Shown: positions 15,996 through 25,524, counted from the first letter of the stretch. The stretch is 64,000 nucleotides of DNA from an uncultured Bacilli bacterium (GCA_934095845.1 CAKOKS010000004.1:1-64000), one strand, 5' to 3'. Notes: generated by a model not told the origin, from the letters alone. Numbers and translations: made by a program.

Positions 15996-16288
15996 TGGAT
16001 GTCCTAGCTACCGTTTTACCAATCGTTATAGATATTTTACTGATAACTCTACTAGTAGTAAGTATTATATTGGTAATAAAATGCATATATATTATTAATA
16101 AAGCAAAAAGAATCGTTGATAATGTAGAAACAAAGGTTAATAGTTTAAATGGTGTATTTAATGTAGTAAATATTATCAGTGATAGAATGGAAAGTATATC
16201 AATGTCAATTATTAATTTCTTTGAAGGATTAATAATGAAATTTATAAAAAAGGATAAAGAAGGAGAAGATGAAAATGAAGAAGAGTAA
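15995..16288 (+). CDS. Small DUF948-like membrane protein
   Basis: 97 residues with one long N-terminal hydrophobic helix (about residues 8-33, PIVIDILLITLLVVSIILVI) and a heptad-like amphipathic segment (NKAKRIVDNVETKVNSL) ending in a charged tail. DUF948 proteins share this layout and commonly precede YtxH genes, as here. It overlaps both neighbours (one base with 15048-15995, 14 bases with the YtxH gene), indicating translational coupling. Confidence 0.6.
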   Translation: MDVLATVLPIVIDILLITLLVVSIILVIKCIYIINKAKRIVDNVETKVNSLNGVFNVVNIISDRMESISMSIINFFEGLIMKFIKKDKEGEDENEEE

Positions 16289-16670
16289 ATTAGGAGCTTT
16301 AGTAGCTGGTATTGGAATAGGAGCAGCAGCAGGAATGTTACTTGCACCTAAAAGTGGAGAAGAAACAAGAAAAGATATTCAAAAAAAAGCTAAACAAATT
16401 GGAAAGAAAGTAAAAGATATTGACTTAAATCAAGTAAAAGAAGATTTAGTAAAAGAATTTGATAAATTCAAAAATGAAATGAAAGACATGGATAAAGAAA
16501 AAGCCATGAAACTTGCTAAAGAACAAGGAACTAAACTACTTGATAAGTGTGAAGATCTAATTACTATGGCTAAAGAAAAAAGTGCACCAATGATAGAAAA
16601 AACTGGAAAAGATATTAAGAAAAAGCTTTCTGAAATGCTAGCTGATGCATCTGAAAAACTAAGTGAATAA
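16275..16670 (+). CDS. YtxH-domain protein
   Basis: 131 residues from the ATG at 16275, nine bases after GGAG; an ATG at 16269 is too close to that site. The N-terminal glycine-rich helix LGALVAGIGIGAAAGMLLAP followed by KSGEETRKDI is the YtxH signature. The remainder is a Lys-rich amphipathic coiled coil. YtxH proteins are general-stress or envelope proteins of Firmicutes of unknown mechanism. It ends the operon and is followed by a terminator. Confidence 0.8.
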   Translation: MKKSKLGALVAGIGIGAAAGMLLAPKSGEETRKDIQKKAKQIGKKVKDIDLNQVKEDLVKEFDKFKNEMKDMDKEKAMKLAKEQGTKLLDKCEDLITMAKEKSAPMIEKTGKDIKKKLSEMLADASEKLSE

Positions 16671-16682
16671 AAATAAACTATA

Positions 16683-16708
16683 AAGCAACTATCATGTTGC
16701 TTTTTTAT
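16683..16708 (+). terminator. Terminator, first of two identical copies flanking the ABC pair
   Basis: AGCAAC-TATCAT-GTTGCT stem-loop followed by six T. The same 26 bases, without a mismatch, recur at 20513-20538, just after the second ABC gene. Confidence 0.85.
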
Positions 16709-16771
16709 ATTGAGTTTTCTTTACTTTAAAATGTAATTTTGATATATTTAACTTAATAATAGAGGTGTAAT

Positions 16772-18658
16772 ATGCTTGAGTTAAAAAATGTTAATAAAGT
16801 TGTAAATAATAAGAAAATACTTGATGATATAAATATTAAAATACCTAGTACTGGATTAACTATAATATCTGGTAAAAGTGGAAGTGGAAAAACAACATTA
16901 CTTAATGTAATTAATTCTTTAGATAAAGATTATGATGGTGAAGTACTTTATGATGGAAGAAAACTATCAGTTGAAGATTTTAGTAATGTATTTCAAGACT
17001 ATAACTTATTTGAAGAACTTACAGTAATTGAAAATCTTAATATTTATAATAATTTAAAAGAAGTAGATGAATTATTAGAAAAACTAAATATAAAAAGTTT
17101 AAAAAATAAAAAAGTATATACGCTTTCAGGTGGAGAAAAAAGAAGAGTATCTATTGCCAGAGCTTTATTAAAGAAATCTAAAATAATGATACTAGATGAA
17201 CCTACATCTTCTTTGGATGAAGAAAATACTAAAAATGTTTTAAATATTTTAAAGGATTATTCTAAAAATCATTTAGTAATAATTTCTACTCATGAAATAA
17301 TACAACCAGAAATAATTGATTCTTATATAGAAATAATTGCTGGTAAAGCTCAAATTAAGTATATAAAGGAATCTAATAATTTAGCACTTGATGAAAGTAT
17401 TACAATAAATAATAGTTTTATAGATAAAATTACAAATTTGTTTTTTACTAGATATAAACTTAGTTCATTTTTATCCATTTTATTTATGTCTATATTAATT
17501 TCTTTTGTTTTGTTTTCTTCATTTATGTGTAAATTTGATTTTGCTAAAATTCAAGCTAAAACTAATGAAAAAGAATCTGTTAATACTTTAGTTTATTATT
17601 CTAATGATGAAAACAAATATACTGGAGTTAGATATTATAATGATAAATATTATAATTTAAGTATAAATACAAATATGGATGTACCATTTTATTACTTATA
17701 TGTTCCAAATTGTAATTATTTTGTTTATAATGATGATTTTTTAACAGGAGATATTATTGGTAATATTCCAACTGAAAAAAATGAAATAATGATTTATCAA
17801 ATTCTTGCTGAAATGATTATGTATTATGGAATTCTTACTGACAATGGAATATACAAACCTAATAATGTGAATGATATAATAGGTAAATCGGTTAGAATTA
17901 ATGATATAAATGTCTCAATATCAGGAATAATCTTAAATGATTTATCTAGTTATAATAATTTAAAGAATGATTATAATTTAGAACTTAATTTAGAAAAAAA
18001 TATGTTTGCAAGTAAATATGATTATTATAAAAATATGATTTTAGTTAGTAATGACTTTGATAGTTATATGAACGAATTTATAACAAATAAAAAAAGTAAA
18101 TTAACAAATATTAGTTATATTGTTAAAAACGATTATCAAGAACAACTAAATGTATTAGAGAAAATAAAAGTAGATAATTCAAGATTTCCTAAAAAACTTA
18201 ATATAATTGGAACTTTTTACAGTGATATTATTGCTGAAACTTTATATTTTCCATACATAGTAAGTAATGTAATTAAATTAATAAGTCCTTTAATAATGAT
18301 TATATTAATTATATTTGTAGTAATATTTGTAGAAAATATACTTGTTAAAAATAACAAAGAAATTGGAATACTTGTAATATTAGGATTTAAGAAAAAAGAT
18401 ATAAATAAATTGATAATTAGTTATACAATAAAATATATTTTATATTCTTTATTATTAAGTGGTATTTTGTTAAGTTTTGCAAGTATAAGTTTAAATTTAT
18501 ATTATTCTAAAGTAGTTGAATTTTATTTACATCCATTTATATTTAATTTTGAATTAGAGTATCCTTTAGTAATCCTATTTACAACTTTAATTATATGTAT
18601 AATTGTAATAATTAAAAATAATAAGAAAAATTATATTATGGAAGTAAGAAATGATTAG
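16772..18658 (+). CDS. ABC transporter, fused ATPase and FtsX-type permease (first)
   Basis: 628 residues. The N-terminal ABC domain (1-215) has Walker A GKSGSGKTT (34-42), a Q-loop VFQDYNLF, signature LSGGEKRR and Walker B IMILDEPTSS followed by STHE. The C-terminal half has one membrane helix near 230-252, a large extracytoplasmic domain, and three helices at the end with 'IGILVILGFKKKDI', the FtsX/MacB pattern. Such fused MacB-like units export peptides or act in antimicrobial-peptide sensing and resistance. It probably forms a heterodimer with the product encoded eight bases downstream. No adjacent two-component system or peptide gene is visible. Confidence 0.8.
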   Translation: MLELKNVNKVVNNKKILDDINIKIPSTGLTIISGKSGSGKTTLLNVINSLDKDYDGEVLYDGRKLSVEDFSNVFQDYNLFEELTVIENLNIYNNLKEVDELLEKLNIKSLKNKKVYTLSGGEKRRVSIARALLKKSKIMILDEPTSSLDEENTKNVLNILKDYSKNHLVIISTHEIIQPEIIDSYIEIIAGKAQIKYIKESNNLALDESITINNSFIDKITNLFFTRYKLSSFLSILFMSILISFVLFSSFMCKFDFAKIQAKTNEKESVNTLVYYSNDENKYTGVRYYNDKYYNLSINTNMDVPFYYLYVPNCNYFVYNDDFLTGDIIGNIPTEKNEIMIYQILAEMIMYYGILTDNGIYKPNNVNDIIGKSVRINDINVSISGIILNDLSSYNNLKNDYNLELNLEKNMFASKYDYYKNMILVSNDFDSYMNEFITNKKSKLTNISYIVKNDYQEQLNVLEKIKVDNSRFPKKLNIIGTFYSDIIAETLYFPYIVSNVIKLISPLIMIILIIFVVIFVENILVKNNKEIGILVILGFKKKDINKLIISYTIKYILYSLLLSGILLSFASISLNLYYSKVVEFYLHPFIFNFELEYPLVILFTTLIICIIVIIKNNKKNYIMEVRND

Positions 18659-18666
18659 GTGATAAT

Positions 18667-20514
18667 ATGCTTGAATTAAAAAATGTTAGTAAAATTTACA
18701 ATGATTCAAAAGTGGCTTTACAAAATATAAATTTAAAACTTGCTGATACTGGATTCGTTCTTATTAATGGTAAAAGTGGAAGTGGAAAGACAACTTTTTT
18801 GAATTTAATTGGAAATATAATTTTGCCTACAAAAGGTGAAGTTACCTATAATAATAAAAATATAAATGAGATAAAAAAATATACTTATAAATATATAAGT
18901 TATATTTTTCAGGATTATAATTTATTCAGTTCTTTAAATGTGTTAGAAAATATTCGATTTTTAAATAAAAATGCCAATAAAGAACTTATTAAGAATTTTC
19001 AAATTGAAGATATTTTAGATAAAAAAGTTAATGAAATTTCCGGTGGTGAAGCAAGAAGAGTTGCTGTTATTCGTTCAATTATTAATAATTCTAAAATAAT
19101 TTTATGTGATGAACCAACTGCTTCTTTAGATTTAGATAATGAAAAAAAGATATTAGAATTATTAAAAGAAAAAAGTAAAAATTCTTTAGTCATTGTTGTA
19201 AGTCATCACTTAGATGTTATAAAACCTTATGCTGATCGAATTATAACTTTAGAAAATGGAAATGTTATAGAAGATAAGATTATAAGTAATGAAGAGAAAT
19301 TAATAAATCAAGACAAATTAGCTAAAAAAAGAAAAAGTTTAATATATTTAACTTTTAAAAGAATTAAAGAAAATAAATCTATGTTTATTTTAAATACTTT
19401 AATATTAATGTTCTTGTTTTTTCTATATATTTTAAGTTTAAGTTTTAAAAATATTGATTTTAATAAAATGGAAATAGATTTAATGAAAGATAATAATTTT
19501 CATAAACTTTATAGTGAAGTTAGTAATGAACATTTTAATAAAGTTTATGAAGTCTTTGATGATACGGATCTTATGTCTTTTTCAGTAGGAAGTGGAGAAT
19601 ATAATATTTATTATAAAAATGATTTTAATAATGTTAGTTATACAGAATATGATAACAATTATGATAGTAATTTGTTGGGTAATAAACCTATTAATAAAAA
19701 TGAATTAGTAATAAATGAATATCTATTTGAATGTTTTAATAAATTTGGGATAGAAAATAAAGATAAAATATACATATATCCAAAAAATATTGAAGATGTT
19801 ATCGGACTTGAAATATTAATCAATAATGAAATCTATAAAATTACTGGAGTACTTAAAGAAGATTTAAATAGATATAGTAGTTTAAAAAATTTAACTAATT
19901 CACAGGGTATGGAAAAGTTAGTTAATATATTTGAAGATGACATTATTAGAAGTAATTTTGTTTATGTTAATAAGTCTTTCTTTAATGATAAAGATATCAA
20001 TTTAATAAGTTATTTCTTTTATAGTAATGATTATAAAGAACTATTAAAAATAAAAAATAATTATCGAAATATTGAAAGTTCAGTTACATCTGTAATGGAA
20101 GAAAATCATAATATTTTAAATACATTAAAATTAATAAGTAAATATTCATTTTATATAATAATAGTTATTTTAATTATAAATTTATCAATAACAAATATGA
20201 ATTCAATAAGCAATTATGAAAAAGAAAATAAAATATTATATTTCATGGGATTTAGTAAATTTAAGATTACCAATATTTATTTTTTAGATATTTTTACAAA
20301 AGTCTTTTGGTCATCTATATTAGGAATTGTTTTTATGTTTTGTTTTGATGAAATATTAAATTATATTATGACAATAAATAATCGTATAACTTTTAACTTA
20401 TTAAAAGTGGATTTTAATCTTTTACTACTTGTTTCTTTATTAAACTTGTTTATTGTAATATTAAGTTATATTTCTTCTTTAATAATAATACATAAAAATA
20501 TAAAGTGTGAATAA
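18667..20514 (+). CDS. ABC transporter, fused ATPase and FtsX-type permease (second)
   Basis: 615 residues and the same build as the upstream protein. Walker A is GKSGSGKTT (35-43), with YIFQDYNLF Q-loop, signature ISGGEARR, Walker B IILCDEPTAS, VSHH switch region, one helix near 238-258, an extracytoplasmic domain and three C-terminal helices containing 'ENKILYFMGFSKFKI'. Starts MLELKNVSK, almost as its neighbour (MLELKNVNK), so the pair arose by duplication and likely works as a heterodimer. Ribosome-binding site TAGGTGATA. Confidence 0.8.
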   Translation: MLELKNVSKIYNDSKVALQNINLKLADTGFVLINGKSGSGKTTFLNLIGNIILPTKGEVTYNNKNINEIKKYTYKYISYIFQDYNLFSSLNVLENIRFLNKNANKELIKNFQIEDILDKKVNEISGGEARRVAVIRSIINNSKIILCDEPTASLDLDNEKKILELLKEKSKNSLVIVVSHHLDVIKPYADRIITLENGNVIEDKIISNEEKLINQDKLAKKRKSLIYLTFKRIKENKSMFILNTLILMFLFFLYILSLSFKNIDFNKMEIDLMKDNNFHKLYSEVSNEHFNKVYEVFDDTDLMSFSVGSGEYNIYYKNDFNNVSYTEYDNNYDSNLLGNKPINKNELVINEYLFECFNKFGIENKDKIYIYPKNIEDVIGLEILINNEIYKITGVLKEDLNRYSSLKNLTNSQGMEKLVNIFEDDIIRSNFVYVNKSFFNDKDINLISYFFYSNDYKELLKIKNNYRNIESSVTSVMEENHNILNTLKLISKYSFYIIIVILIINLSITNMNSISNYEKENKILYFMGFSKFKITNIYFLDIFTKVFWSSILGIVFMFCFDEILNYIMTINNRITFNLLKVDFNLLLLVSLLNLFIVILSYISSLIIIHKNIKCE

Positions 20515-20538
20515 GCAACTATCATGTTGCTTTTTTAT
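20513..20538 (+). terminator. Terminator, second identical copy after the ABC pair
   Basis: Same 26 bases as 16683-16708, beginning inside the stop codon of the second ABC gene. Confidence 0.85.
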
Positions 20539-20578
20539 TTGTAAAAAAGTATAATAACTATAGAATAGGAGAGCTCTT

Positions 20579-21517
20579 ATGAAAGATGAAATCATTGATA
20601 TAGATACAGAAAATAAACAAGATAATTTAGATAAAACAGAGATAATTGATATAGTAAGTCCTGATAATGAAAATAATGAATTAGATGTAGAACAAGAAAA
20701 AAACGATACGGTTCAAAAAATTAGTCAAAGTAATATAGATGAAAATAAAAGTGAGAATCAAATAGAAAATAATAATAATGAAAATAACGAAGAAACACTT
20801 AATGCTAATGATCTAAAAAAATCTAAAAAGATTAAATTTAAGCTTCCTACAATAAGTTTAAAACATGTAACAAGTGTTCCTAAAAATGTTTGTATTATTG
20901 GTTTAATCGTATTTTTTACTGTTGGTTTATTAATCGGTAAAATGTTCTTTTCTAAAAACTATTGTGCTGTTACTACAACTAGAGCTACTGAAAATAAAAA
21001 GTTTGTAGCTGATGGAAAAAATAATATAACTGAAGTAGGTAATTTTAAATATCAAGTACCAAATTCTTATATATATGATAAAGATTCAAATTATTTACTT
21101 GTTTATGATAAAGATGGTTTATTTAAAATAACTATTAGAAGTTTAAAAGGTAGTTATGATGATTTAATTCTATCTAAAGTTTCAATTAAAGAAAGTGTAA
21201 AAGAACAAGGATATGTTGTAAACGATGTTAAAGAATTAGTAGTTAATAACAATAATCATTTAGTTTTAGAACTTACAGATAATACATATAATCATTTAAT
21301 TAGTTTTACAAAAGGAAATGATGAATATATATTTTATATAGATATTGTTACAACTAGTAATGATATTGATTCAACTATTTTAAATACAGCTGAAGATATT
21401 GTAAGAAATGCAGAATATGTTGAAAAAGTAAATGCTCTTGAAAGTATGAGGAAAGTTGATGTTGCTGATATATCTTTAAAAGCAGCAAGTGAATACAAAA
21501 AAGCAACTTCTAAATAA
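20579..21517 (+). CDS. Single-pass membrane protein, acidic N-terminus
   Basis: 312 residues. The first 90 are acidic and Asn-rich (low complexity). A basic stretch precedes a membrane helix near 104-124 (VCIIGLIVFFTVGLLIGKMF), so the C-terminal domain faces outside. That domain (150-310) alternates strands and helices: YQVPNSYIYDKDSNYLLVYD, then FTKGNDEYIFYIDIVTTSND. Ribosome-binding site AGGAGAG. It is followed by the T-box leader. No family recognised. Confidence 0.6.
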   Translation: MKDEIIDIDTENKQDNLDKTEIIDIVSPDNENNELDVEQEKNDTVQKISQSNIDENKSENQIENNNNENNEETLNANDLKKSKKIKFKLPTISLKHVTSVPKNVCIIGLIVFFTVGLLIGKMFFSKNYCAVTTTRATENKKFVADGKNNITEVGNFKYQVPNSYIYDKDSNYLLVYDKDGLFKITIRSLKGSYDDLILSKVSIKESVKEQGYVVNDVKELVVNNNNHLVLELTDNTYNHLISFTKGNDEYIFYIDIVTTSNDIDSTILNTAEDIVRNAEYVEKVNALESMRKVDVADISLKAASEYKKATSK

Positions 21518-21562
21518 AACTCATTGACTTAAATTATTTTATCATATATAATTTATTTAATT

Positions 21563-21692
21563 GATGTTGAAAAAGAGTTACGCCTTTGGAGTCAAATCGT
21601 ATTATTCGCGTTAAGAATTATAGAGTGTATGAGCAATCATAAATTAAGGTGGTACCACGGAAATATTCGTCCTTAAATTATGGTTGTTTTTT
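21563..21692 (+). promoter_or_regulatory. T-box riboswitch controlling the HAD gene and tyrS
   Basis: The conserved T-box AAGGTGGTACCACGG is at 21646-21660, preceded by a leader that opens GATGTTGAAAAAGAG. The terminator form pairs 21635-21649 with 21671-21685, followed by eight T. Binding of uncharged tRNA to the T-box bulge would favour the antiterminator. Since tyrS lies in this transcript, the specifier should be a Tyr codon. A TAT in AATTATAGAG (about 21617-21626) on the 3' side of Stem I is a candidate. Stem I looks short, about 70 bases. Confidence 0.9.
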
Positions 21693-21708
21693 TGTGGAGG
21701 TTTTGGTT

Positions 21709-22341
21709 ATGTTAAAAAGAATTATTTTTGATGTAGATGGCACCTTAATTGATGTTATGAATTTTAGACTTCTAGTTGAAAGAATGTTAAAAGAAAAAGG
21801 TATTTCATATACAGAAGAAGATCTTGATGCTTATATGTTAGCTATACAAACTTATGAAGATGAATACATTAATTATGATTTTAATAATTACCTTGAACAT
21901 ATTAAAAGCAATTGTGGTTTAGATATAGATGCAGAATATATGAAAGCTTTTCTAAATAGGGCTAGTGAGTATGTTCCAGAAGTAGGATCGTCAATTGGTC
22001 TTAGAAATACACTTGAATATTTAAAGGAAAAATATGAATTAGTTGTATTAACGAATTATTTTAGAAAAGTTCAAGAAAATAGATTAAGAAATTTTGGGAT
22101 TCTTAGTTATTTTGATGAAATCTATGGAGGAGATTCAATTATTAAACCAGCAACTGAAGCATTTAGAATAGCACAAGGAAATAATAAAAGAAGTGAATGT
22201 CTAATGATTGGAGATTCTTTACAATTAGATTACTTAGGTGCAATAAATTTTGGAATGGATGCAATATTAATTGATAAAACAATAGATAAATCTACACCAA
22301 ATAAAATTAAAAGTGTAAAAGAATTAAAACATATATTATAG
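21709..22341 (+). CDS. HAD-superfamily phosphatase
   Basis: 210 residues from the ATG at 21709, nine bases after GGAGG; earlier in-frame codons lie within the T-box terminator. HAD motif I is FDVDGT (D8 nucleophile, D10). Motif II threonine is in VVLTNY, motif III lysine is in KP, and motif IV is MIGDSLQLDYLGA. A helical cap lies between motifs I and II, as in phosphoglycolate-phosphatase-like enzymes. Placement between the T-box and tyrS implies expression under tyrosine limitation. Substrate unknown. Confidence 0.85.
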   Translation: MLKRIIFDVDGTLIDVMNFRLLVERMLKEKGISYTEEDLDAYMLAIQTYEDEYINYDFNNYLEHIKSNCGLDIDAEYMKAFLNRASEYVPEVGSSIGLRNTLEYLKEKYELVVLTNYFRKVQENRLRNFGILSYFDEIYGGDSIIKPATEAFRIAQGNNKRSECLMIGDSLQLDYLGAINFGMDAILIDKTIDKSTPNKIKSVKELKHIL

Positions 22342-22352
22342 GAGGAAAATTT

Positions 22353-23579
22353 ATGAAATGTTTTGAAGATTTAAAATGGAGAGGATTAATAAAAGATATA
22401 TCAAGTCCTGAACTTGAAGAAAAATTAAATAATGAGAGTTTAACTTTTTATATTGGAACAGATCCAACTGCTGATTCTATGCATATTGGACACTTTTCAT
22501 CATTTTTAATTGCTACACGTTTAGCAAAATATGGACATAAACCAATATTGCTTGTAGGTGGAGCAACTGGTCTTATAGGAGATCCTAAACCTAGTCAAGA
22601 AAGAAAAATGATTACTAGAGAAGAAGTTAATAAGAACGTTGAAGGATTAACTAAACAAGCTCATGATATATTTGGATTTGATGTAGTTAATAACTATGAC
22701 TGGATTAAAGATATTAGTGTAATTGATTTCTTAAGAGATTATGGTAAATATATAAATGTTAATTATATGTTAGATAAAGATATAATTAAAAGAAGACTTG
22801 AAAGTGGTATAACTTTCTGTGAATTTGCATATACACTTTTACAAGGTTTAGACTTTGTTACATTAAATAAAAATTATGGAGTAACTTTACAAGTTGCAGG
22901 TTCTGATCAATGGGGAAATATCACAACAGGTATTGAACTTTCTCGTAAAATGGAAGGACCAGAATTATATGGAATGACAATGCCTTTAGTATTAGATGCT
23001 AATGGTGTTAAATTTGGTAAAACTGAAGGTAATGCTTTATGGCTTGATAAAACTAAAACTTCATCTTATGAATTATTTCAATACTTAATTAATTCAGATG
23101 ATGCATGTGTAATTGATTATTTAAAGAAACTTACTTTCTTAAGTAAAGAAGAAATTGAAAGTATTGAAGAAGAACAAAAAGCTCATCCTGAAGAAAGAAA
23201 AGCTCAAAATGCTCTTGCTCGTGAAGTAATAACTTTCTTACATGGAGAAGATGAATATAATAAAGCTTTAAAAATAAGTCGTGATTTATTTAGTGGTAAT
23301 ATTAAAGACTTAACTATTGATGAGATACGTGATGGATTTAAAGATGTTCCAAGTTTCTCAATAACTGAAGATTTAACTTTAATAGACTTACTTGTAAATA
23401 ATAGTATTGCATCAAGTAAAAGAGAAGCAAGAGAATTTATAAATGCTGGAAGTATAACTATAAATGGAGAAAAAGTGACTGATGAAAGTGTTATAATTGA
23501 TAAAACTTATGCAATAGAAAATGAAGTAGTAGTTATTAGAAGAGGAAAGAAAAAATATTATTTAGGAATAATTAAATAA
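22353..23579 (+). CDS. tyrS: Tyrosyl-tRNA synthetase
   Basis: 408 residues. The class I HIGH motif is MHIGH (residues 43-47), and the KMSKS equivalent is KFGKT near residue 230. The Tyr-specific segment GSDQWGNITTG is intact. A C-terminal S4 RNA-binding domain (about 340-400, SSKREAREFINAGSITING) completes the bacterial TyrRS layout. It charges tRNA-Tyr in the cytosol. AGGAGG lies upstream, and the gene is co-transcribed with the HAD gene under T-box control. Confidence 0.96.
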   Translation: MKCFEDLKWRGLIKDISSPELEEKLNNESLTFYIGTDPTADSMHIGHFSSFLIATRLAKYGHKPILLVGGATGLIGDPKPSQERKMITREEVNKNVEGLTKQAHDIFGFDVVNNYDWIKDISVIDFLRDYGKYINVNYMLDKDIIKRRLESGITFCEFAYTLLQGLDFVTLNKNYGVTLQVAGSDQWGNITTGIELSRKMEGPELYGMTMPLVLDANGVKFGKTEGNALWLDKTKTSSYELFQYLINSDDACVIDYLKKLTFLSKEEIESIEEEQKAHPEERKAQNALAREVITFLHGEDEYNKALKISRDLFSGNIKDLTIDEIRDGFKDVPSFSITEDLTLIDLLVNNSIASSKREAREFINAGSITINGEKVTDESVIIDKTYAIENEVVVIRRGKKKYYLGIIK

Positions 23580-23600
23580 TATATATTTGTGGGGAAATTT

Positions 23601-24059
23601 ATGGATATAAAGATTGCTTTGGTTGATTTATCAACAATGATAAGTGATAATCGTGATGAAGTACTATATATAATTAAAGATTATTTGTCTTTACGTTTTT
23701 CTTTATCAAAAAGAAAAAATGATGATAATCTAGCTAATATTCTTGATTGTTTAGATGAAAGATATAAAGAAATATTAGAAGAACTTGATAATGAATATTC
23801 TATTCTTTGGAATGTTGCTAATTATTTAACAAATTATATTGGATATTCAGAAGAAACTGGAGAATATTTATATAACTATGTTCAAGAATTAATTGAAACA
23901 GCAGAATCAAGGGTAATGTATGAAACATTTTTATATAAATGGTATTTAGATATTGCAAATAGTCCACTTAAAAATACAAAAGAATTTGATTTTCCAAAAT
24001 ATGAAGAACAAATAAGTAGAAGTGATGTTATAAAATTTATGCTTCTACAAAGAATATAA
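23601..24059 (+). CDS. Hypothetical helical protein
   Basis: 152 residues from the ATG at 23601, behind GGGGA; a GTG at 23589 overlaps that site. Mostly alpha-helical and acidic, with no membrane segment (VDLSTMISDNRDEVLYIIKD; TGEYLYNYVQELIETAESR). It follows tyrS by about 20 bases and is followed by a bidirectional terminator. No family recognised. Confidence 0.55.
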   Translation: MDIKIALVDLSTMISDNRDEVLYIIKDYLSLRFSLSKRKNDDNLANILDCLDERYKEILEELDNEYSILWNVANYLTNYIGYSEETGEYLYNYVQELIETAESRVMYETFLYKWYLDIANSPLKNTKEFDFPKYEEQISRSDVIKFMLLQRI

Positions 24060-24064
24060 AAATA

Positions 24065-24089
24065 AAACCATTTCGAGTTGAAATGGTTT
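24065..24089. terminator. Bidirectional terminator between convergent genes
   Basis: AAACCATTTC (24065-24074) pairs with GAAATGGTTT (24080-24089), with A- and T-rich flanks serving both strands. Confidence 0.75.
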
Positions 24090-24411
24090 ATTTTAATTCA
24101 TTAATGTATTTCTTTAGTGCTCTAGCATCCTGCCCAAATATTATTTTTAATTGATTATCAATTTCAACAATACCTTTAGCACCAAGTTTTTGAATTCCTT
24201 CTTTATCTACTTTAGATATGTCCTTTAATGTTACTTTAAATCTTGACATATTTACTTTAGTATCTAGAATATTATCTTTTCCTCCTAGATATTGTACTAG
24301 TTTATTAATCTCTAAGTTAAAGTTTTTATGATTAAGTTTAACTATAACTAAAGATATAATAATTAAAACAACTGCAATTATACCATATTGTATTAAATGC
24401 GTTAAATTCAT
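24088..24411 (-). CDS. Membrane-anchored PTS EIIB-like domain lacking the phosphorylated Cys
   Basis: 107 residues: an N-terminal membrane helix (about residues 7-26), then a glucose/GlcNAc-type EIIB fold. YLGGKDNILDTKV corresponds to the EIIB start, and SRFKVTLKD to the 'C-x-T-R-L-R-V' segment. The Cys that accepts phosphate in EIIB aligns with Asn, so phosphotransfer is impossible. 'KLGAKGIVEIDNQLKIIFG' matches the EIIB C-terminus. It is therefore a non-catalytic sensor or scaffold rather than a transporter subunit. No EIIC or EIIA lies nearby. Confidence 0.7.
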   Translation of the reverse strand: MNLTHLIQYGIIAVVLIIISLVIVKLNHKNFNLEINKLVQYLGGKDNILDTKVNMSRFKVTLKDISKVDKEGIQKLGAKGIVEIDNQLKIIFGQDARALKKYINELK

Positions 24412-24509
24412 AAATTAATCACCAAAACAATCATACTATAAAAAAATGAAAAAAGCAATTATTGACTAAGAGTTTAAATAAATATATAATTTTATTAGGA
24501 AGTGATAAT

Positions 24510-25325
24510 GTGAAAAGAATAATATATAGAATACTTGCTTATATAATAGATATTTTATTAGTAACTTTACTTACTTTTGGAATAACTTATTTACCTTGTT
24601 TTAAAAATACAAACCAAAAAGTAGGAGCATATTATGTAAGTTTATCTACAAATGAAGTAATGTATAATAATTTAACAAATATATTAGATGATTATTATGA
24701 AGATGCTAAAATAAGCGAATCAGAAATGGCTGAAATAAATGATAAATATGTAAATTATGCTAAATGTTTTAAAGATGTTAAAGTAGAAGAAGAAGTAACT
24801 AATAAAATGAAAAGTGATATTGAAACTAATATTAAAAAGACTTATGTAGATACAAAAAATAATGTTAGCTATGAAATTAATAAATGTAATATAATTCAAA
24901 GTATAATTGGTATAGTTCTTTATATTTTATATTTTGGTGTATTTCAATATTTTATGAAAGGTCAAACTTTAGGTAAGAAATTATTTAGATTAAAAGTTAA
25001 AAAATGTGATGATTCTAAAATCTCTTTATTAAGTTATATCATCCGTACTGTACTTGTATGTGAAATACTTATAACTGGCCTTGATTTGATTTTCTTACTT
25101 ACAATGAATAAAAGTATGTATATAACAAGCAATTATTGGATTTTACAAGTTAAATATATTTATGAAATACTTTTTATTGTAGTAATGATTATAAGAGATG
25201 ATAATAGAAGTGTTCATGATTTACTTCTTAATACATGTGTAGTAAGAATGGATAAAGAAGGAAATGAAATAAAAGAACAATTATTTGAAGAAAAAAATGA
25301 AAAAAATATTAATAAAACTAATTAG
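24510..25325 (+). CDS. RDD-family membrane protein
   Basis: 271 residues from the GTG at 24510, behind AGGAAG. The N-terminal helix contains the family pattern ([20 protein letters not shown], with R and D before and within the first helix). A soluble insert at 50-130 is followed by further helices and [16 protein letters not shown], another RDD hallmark. These are multi-pass membrane proteins of unclear function, some linked to ion antiport. The 3' end overlaps yidD by 29 bases. Confidence 0.75.
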   Translation: MKRIIYRILAYIIDILLVTLLTFGITYLPCFKNTNQKVGAYYVSLSTNEVMYNNLTNILDDYYEDAKISESEMAEINDKYVNYAKCFKDVKVEEEVTNKMKSDIETNIKKTYVDTKNNVSYEINKCNIIQSIIGIVLYILYFGVFQYFMKGQTLGKKLFRLKVKKCDDSKISLLSYIIRTVLVCEILITGLDLIFLLTMNKSMYITSNYWILQVKYIYEILFIVVMIIRDDNRSVHDLLLNTCVVRMDKEGNEIKEQLFEEKNEKNINKTN

Positions 25326-25503
25326 GTTATATCAAAGTACACCATTAAAATCTCATTCAAGATGTAAATATATTCCAAGTTGTTCAAATTATGCAATAGA
25401 AGCTATAAATAAATATGGATCTTTTAAAGGAAGTTTAAAGGCTATATGGAGAATTATTAGATGTAATCCTTTTTCTAAAGGTGGAATAGATATAGTAAAA
25501 TAA
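25297..25503 (+). CDS. yidD: Membrane protein insertion efficiency factor YidD
   Basis: 68 residues from the ATG at 25297. The Cys-rich family core is intact: [19 protein letters not shown] and then [15 protein letters not shown]. An amphipathic N-terminal helix associates with the membrane. YidD assists YidC-dependent insertion. It overlaps the RDD gene. Confidence 0.92.
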   Translation: MKKILIKLIRLYQSTPLKSHSRCKYIPSCSNYAIEAINKYGSFKGSLKAIWRIIRCNPFSKGGIDIVK

Positions 25504-25524
25504 CGTGTTAAAAACACGTTTTTT
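25502..25524 (+). terminator. Terminator after yidD, repeated at 61174
   Basis: AACGTGTT pairs with AACACGTT, then T-rich sequence. The stop codon lies at its left edge. The same terminator plus about 35 more bases (TTTGTTTGTATTAAATTATT and onward) occurs at 61174-61233 after the GGCT-like gene, as part of the module repeat. Confidence 0.8.

Noticed and set aside
21649..21708. A longer N-terminus for the HAD protein starting at 21649
   Set aside because: That segment is the T-box and its terminator. GGAGG and the DVDGT motif fix the start at 21709.
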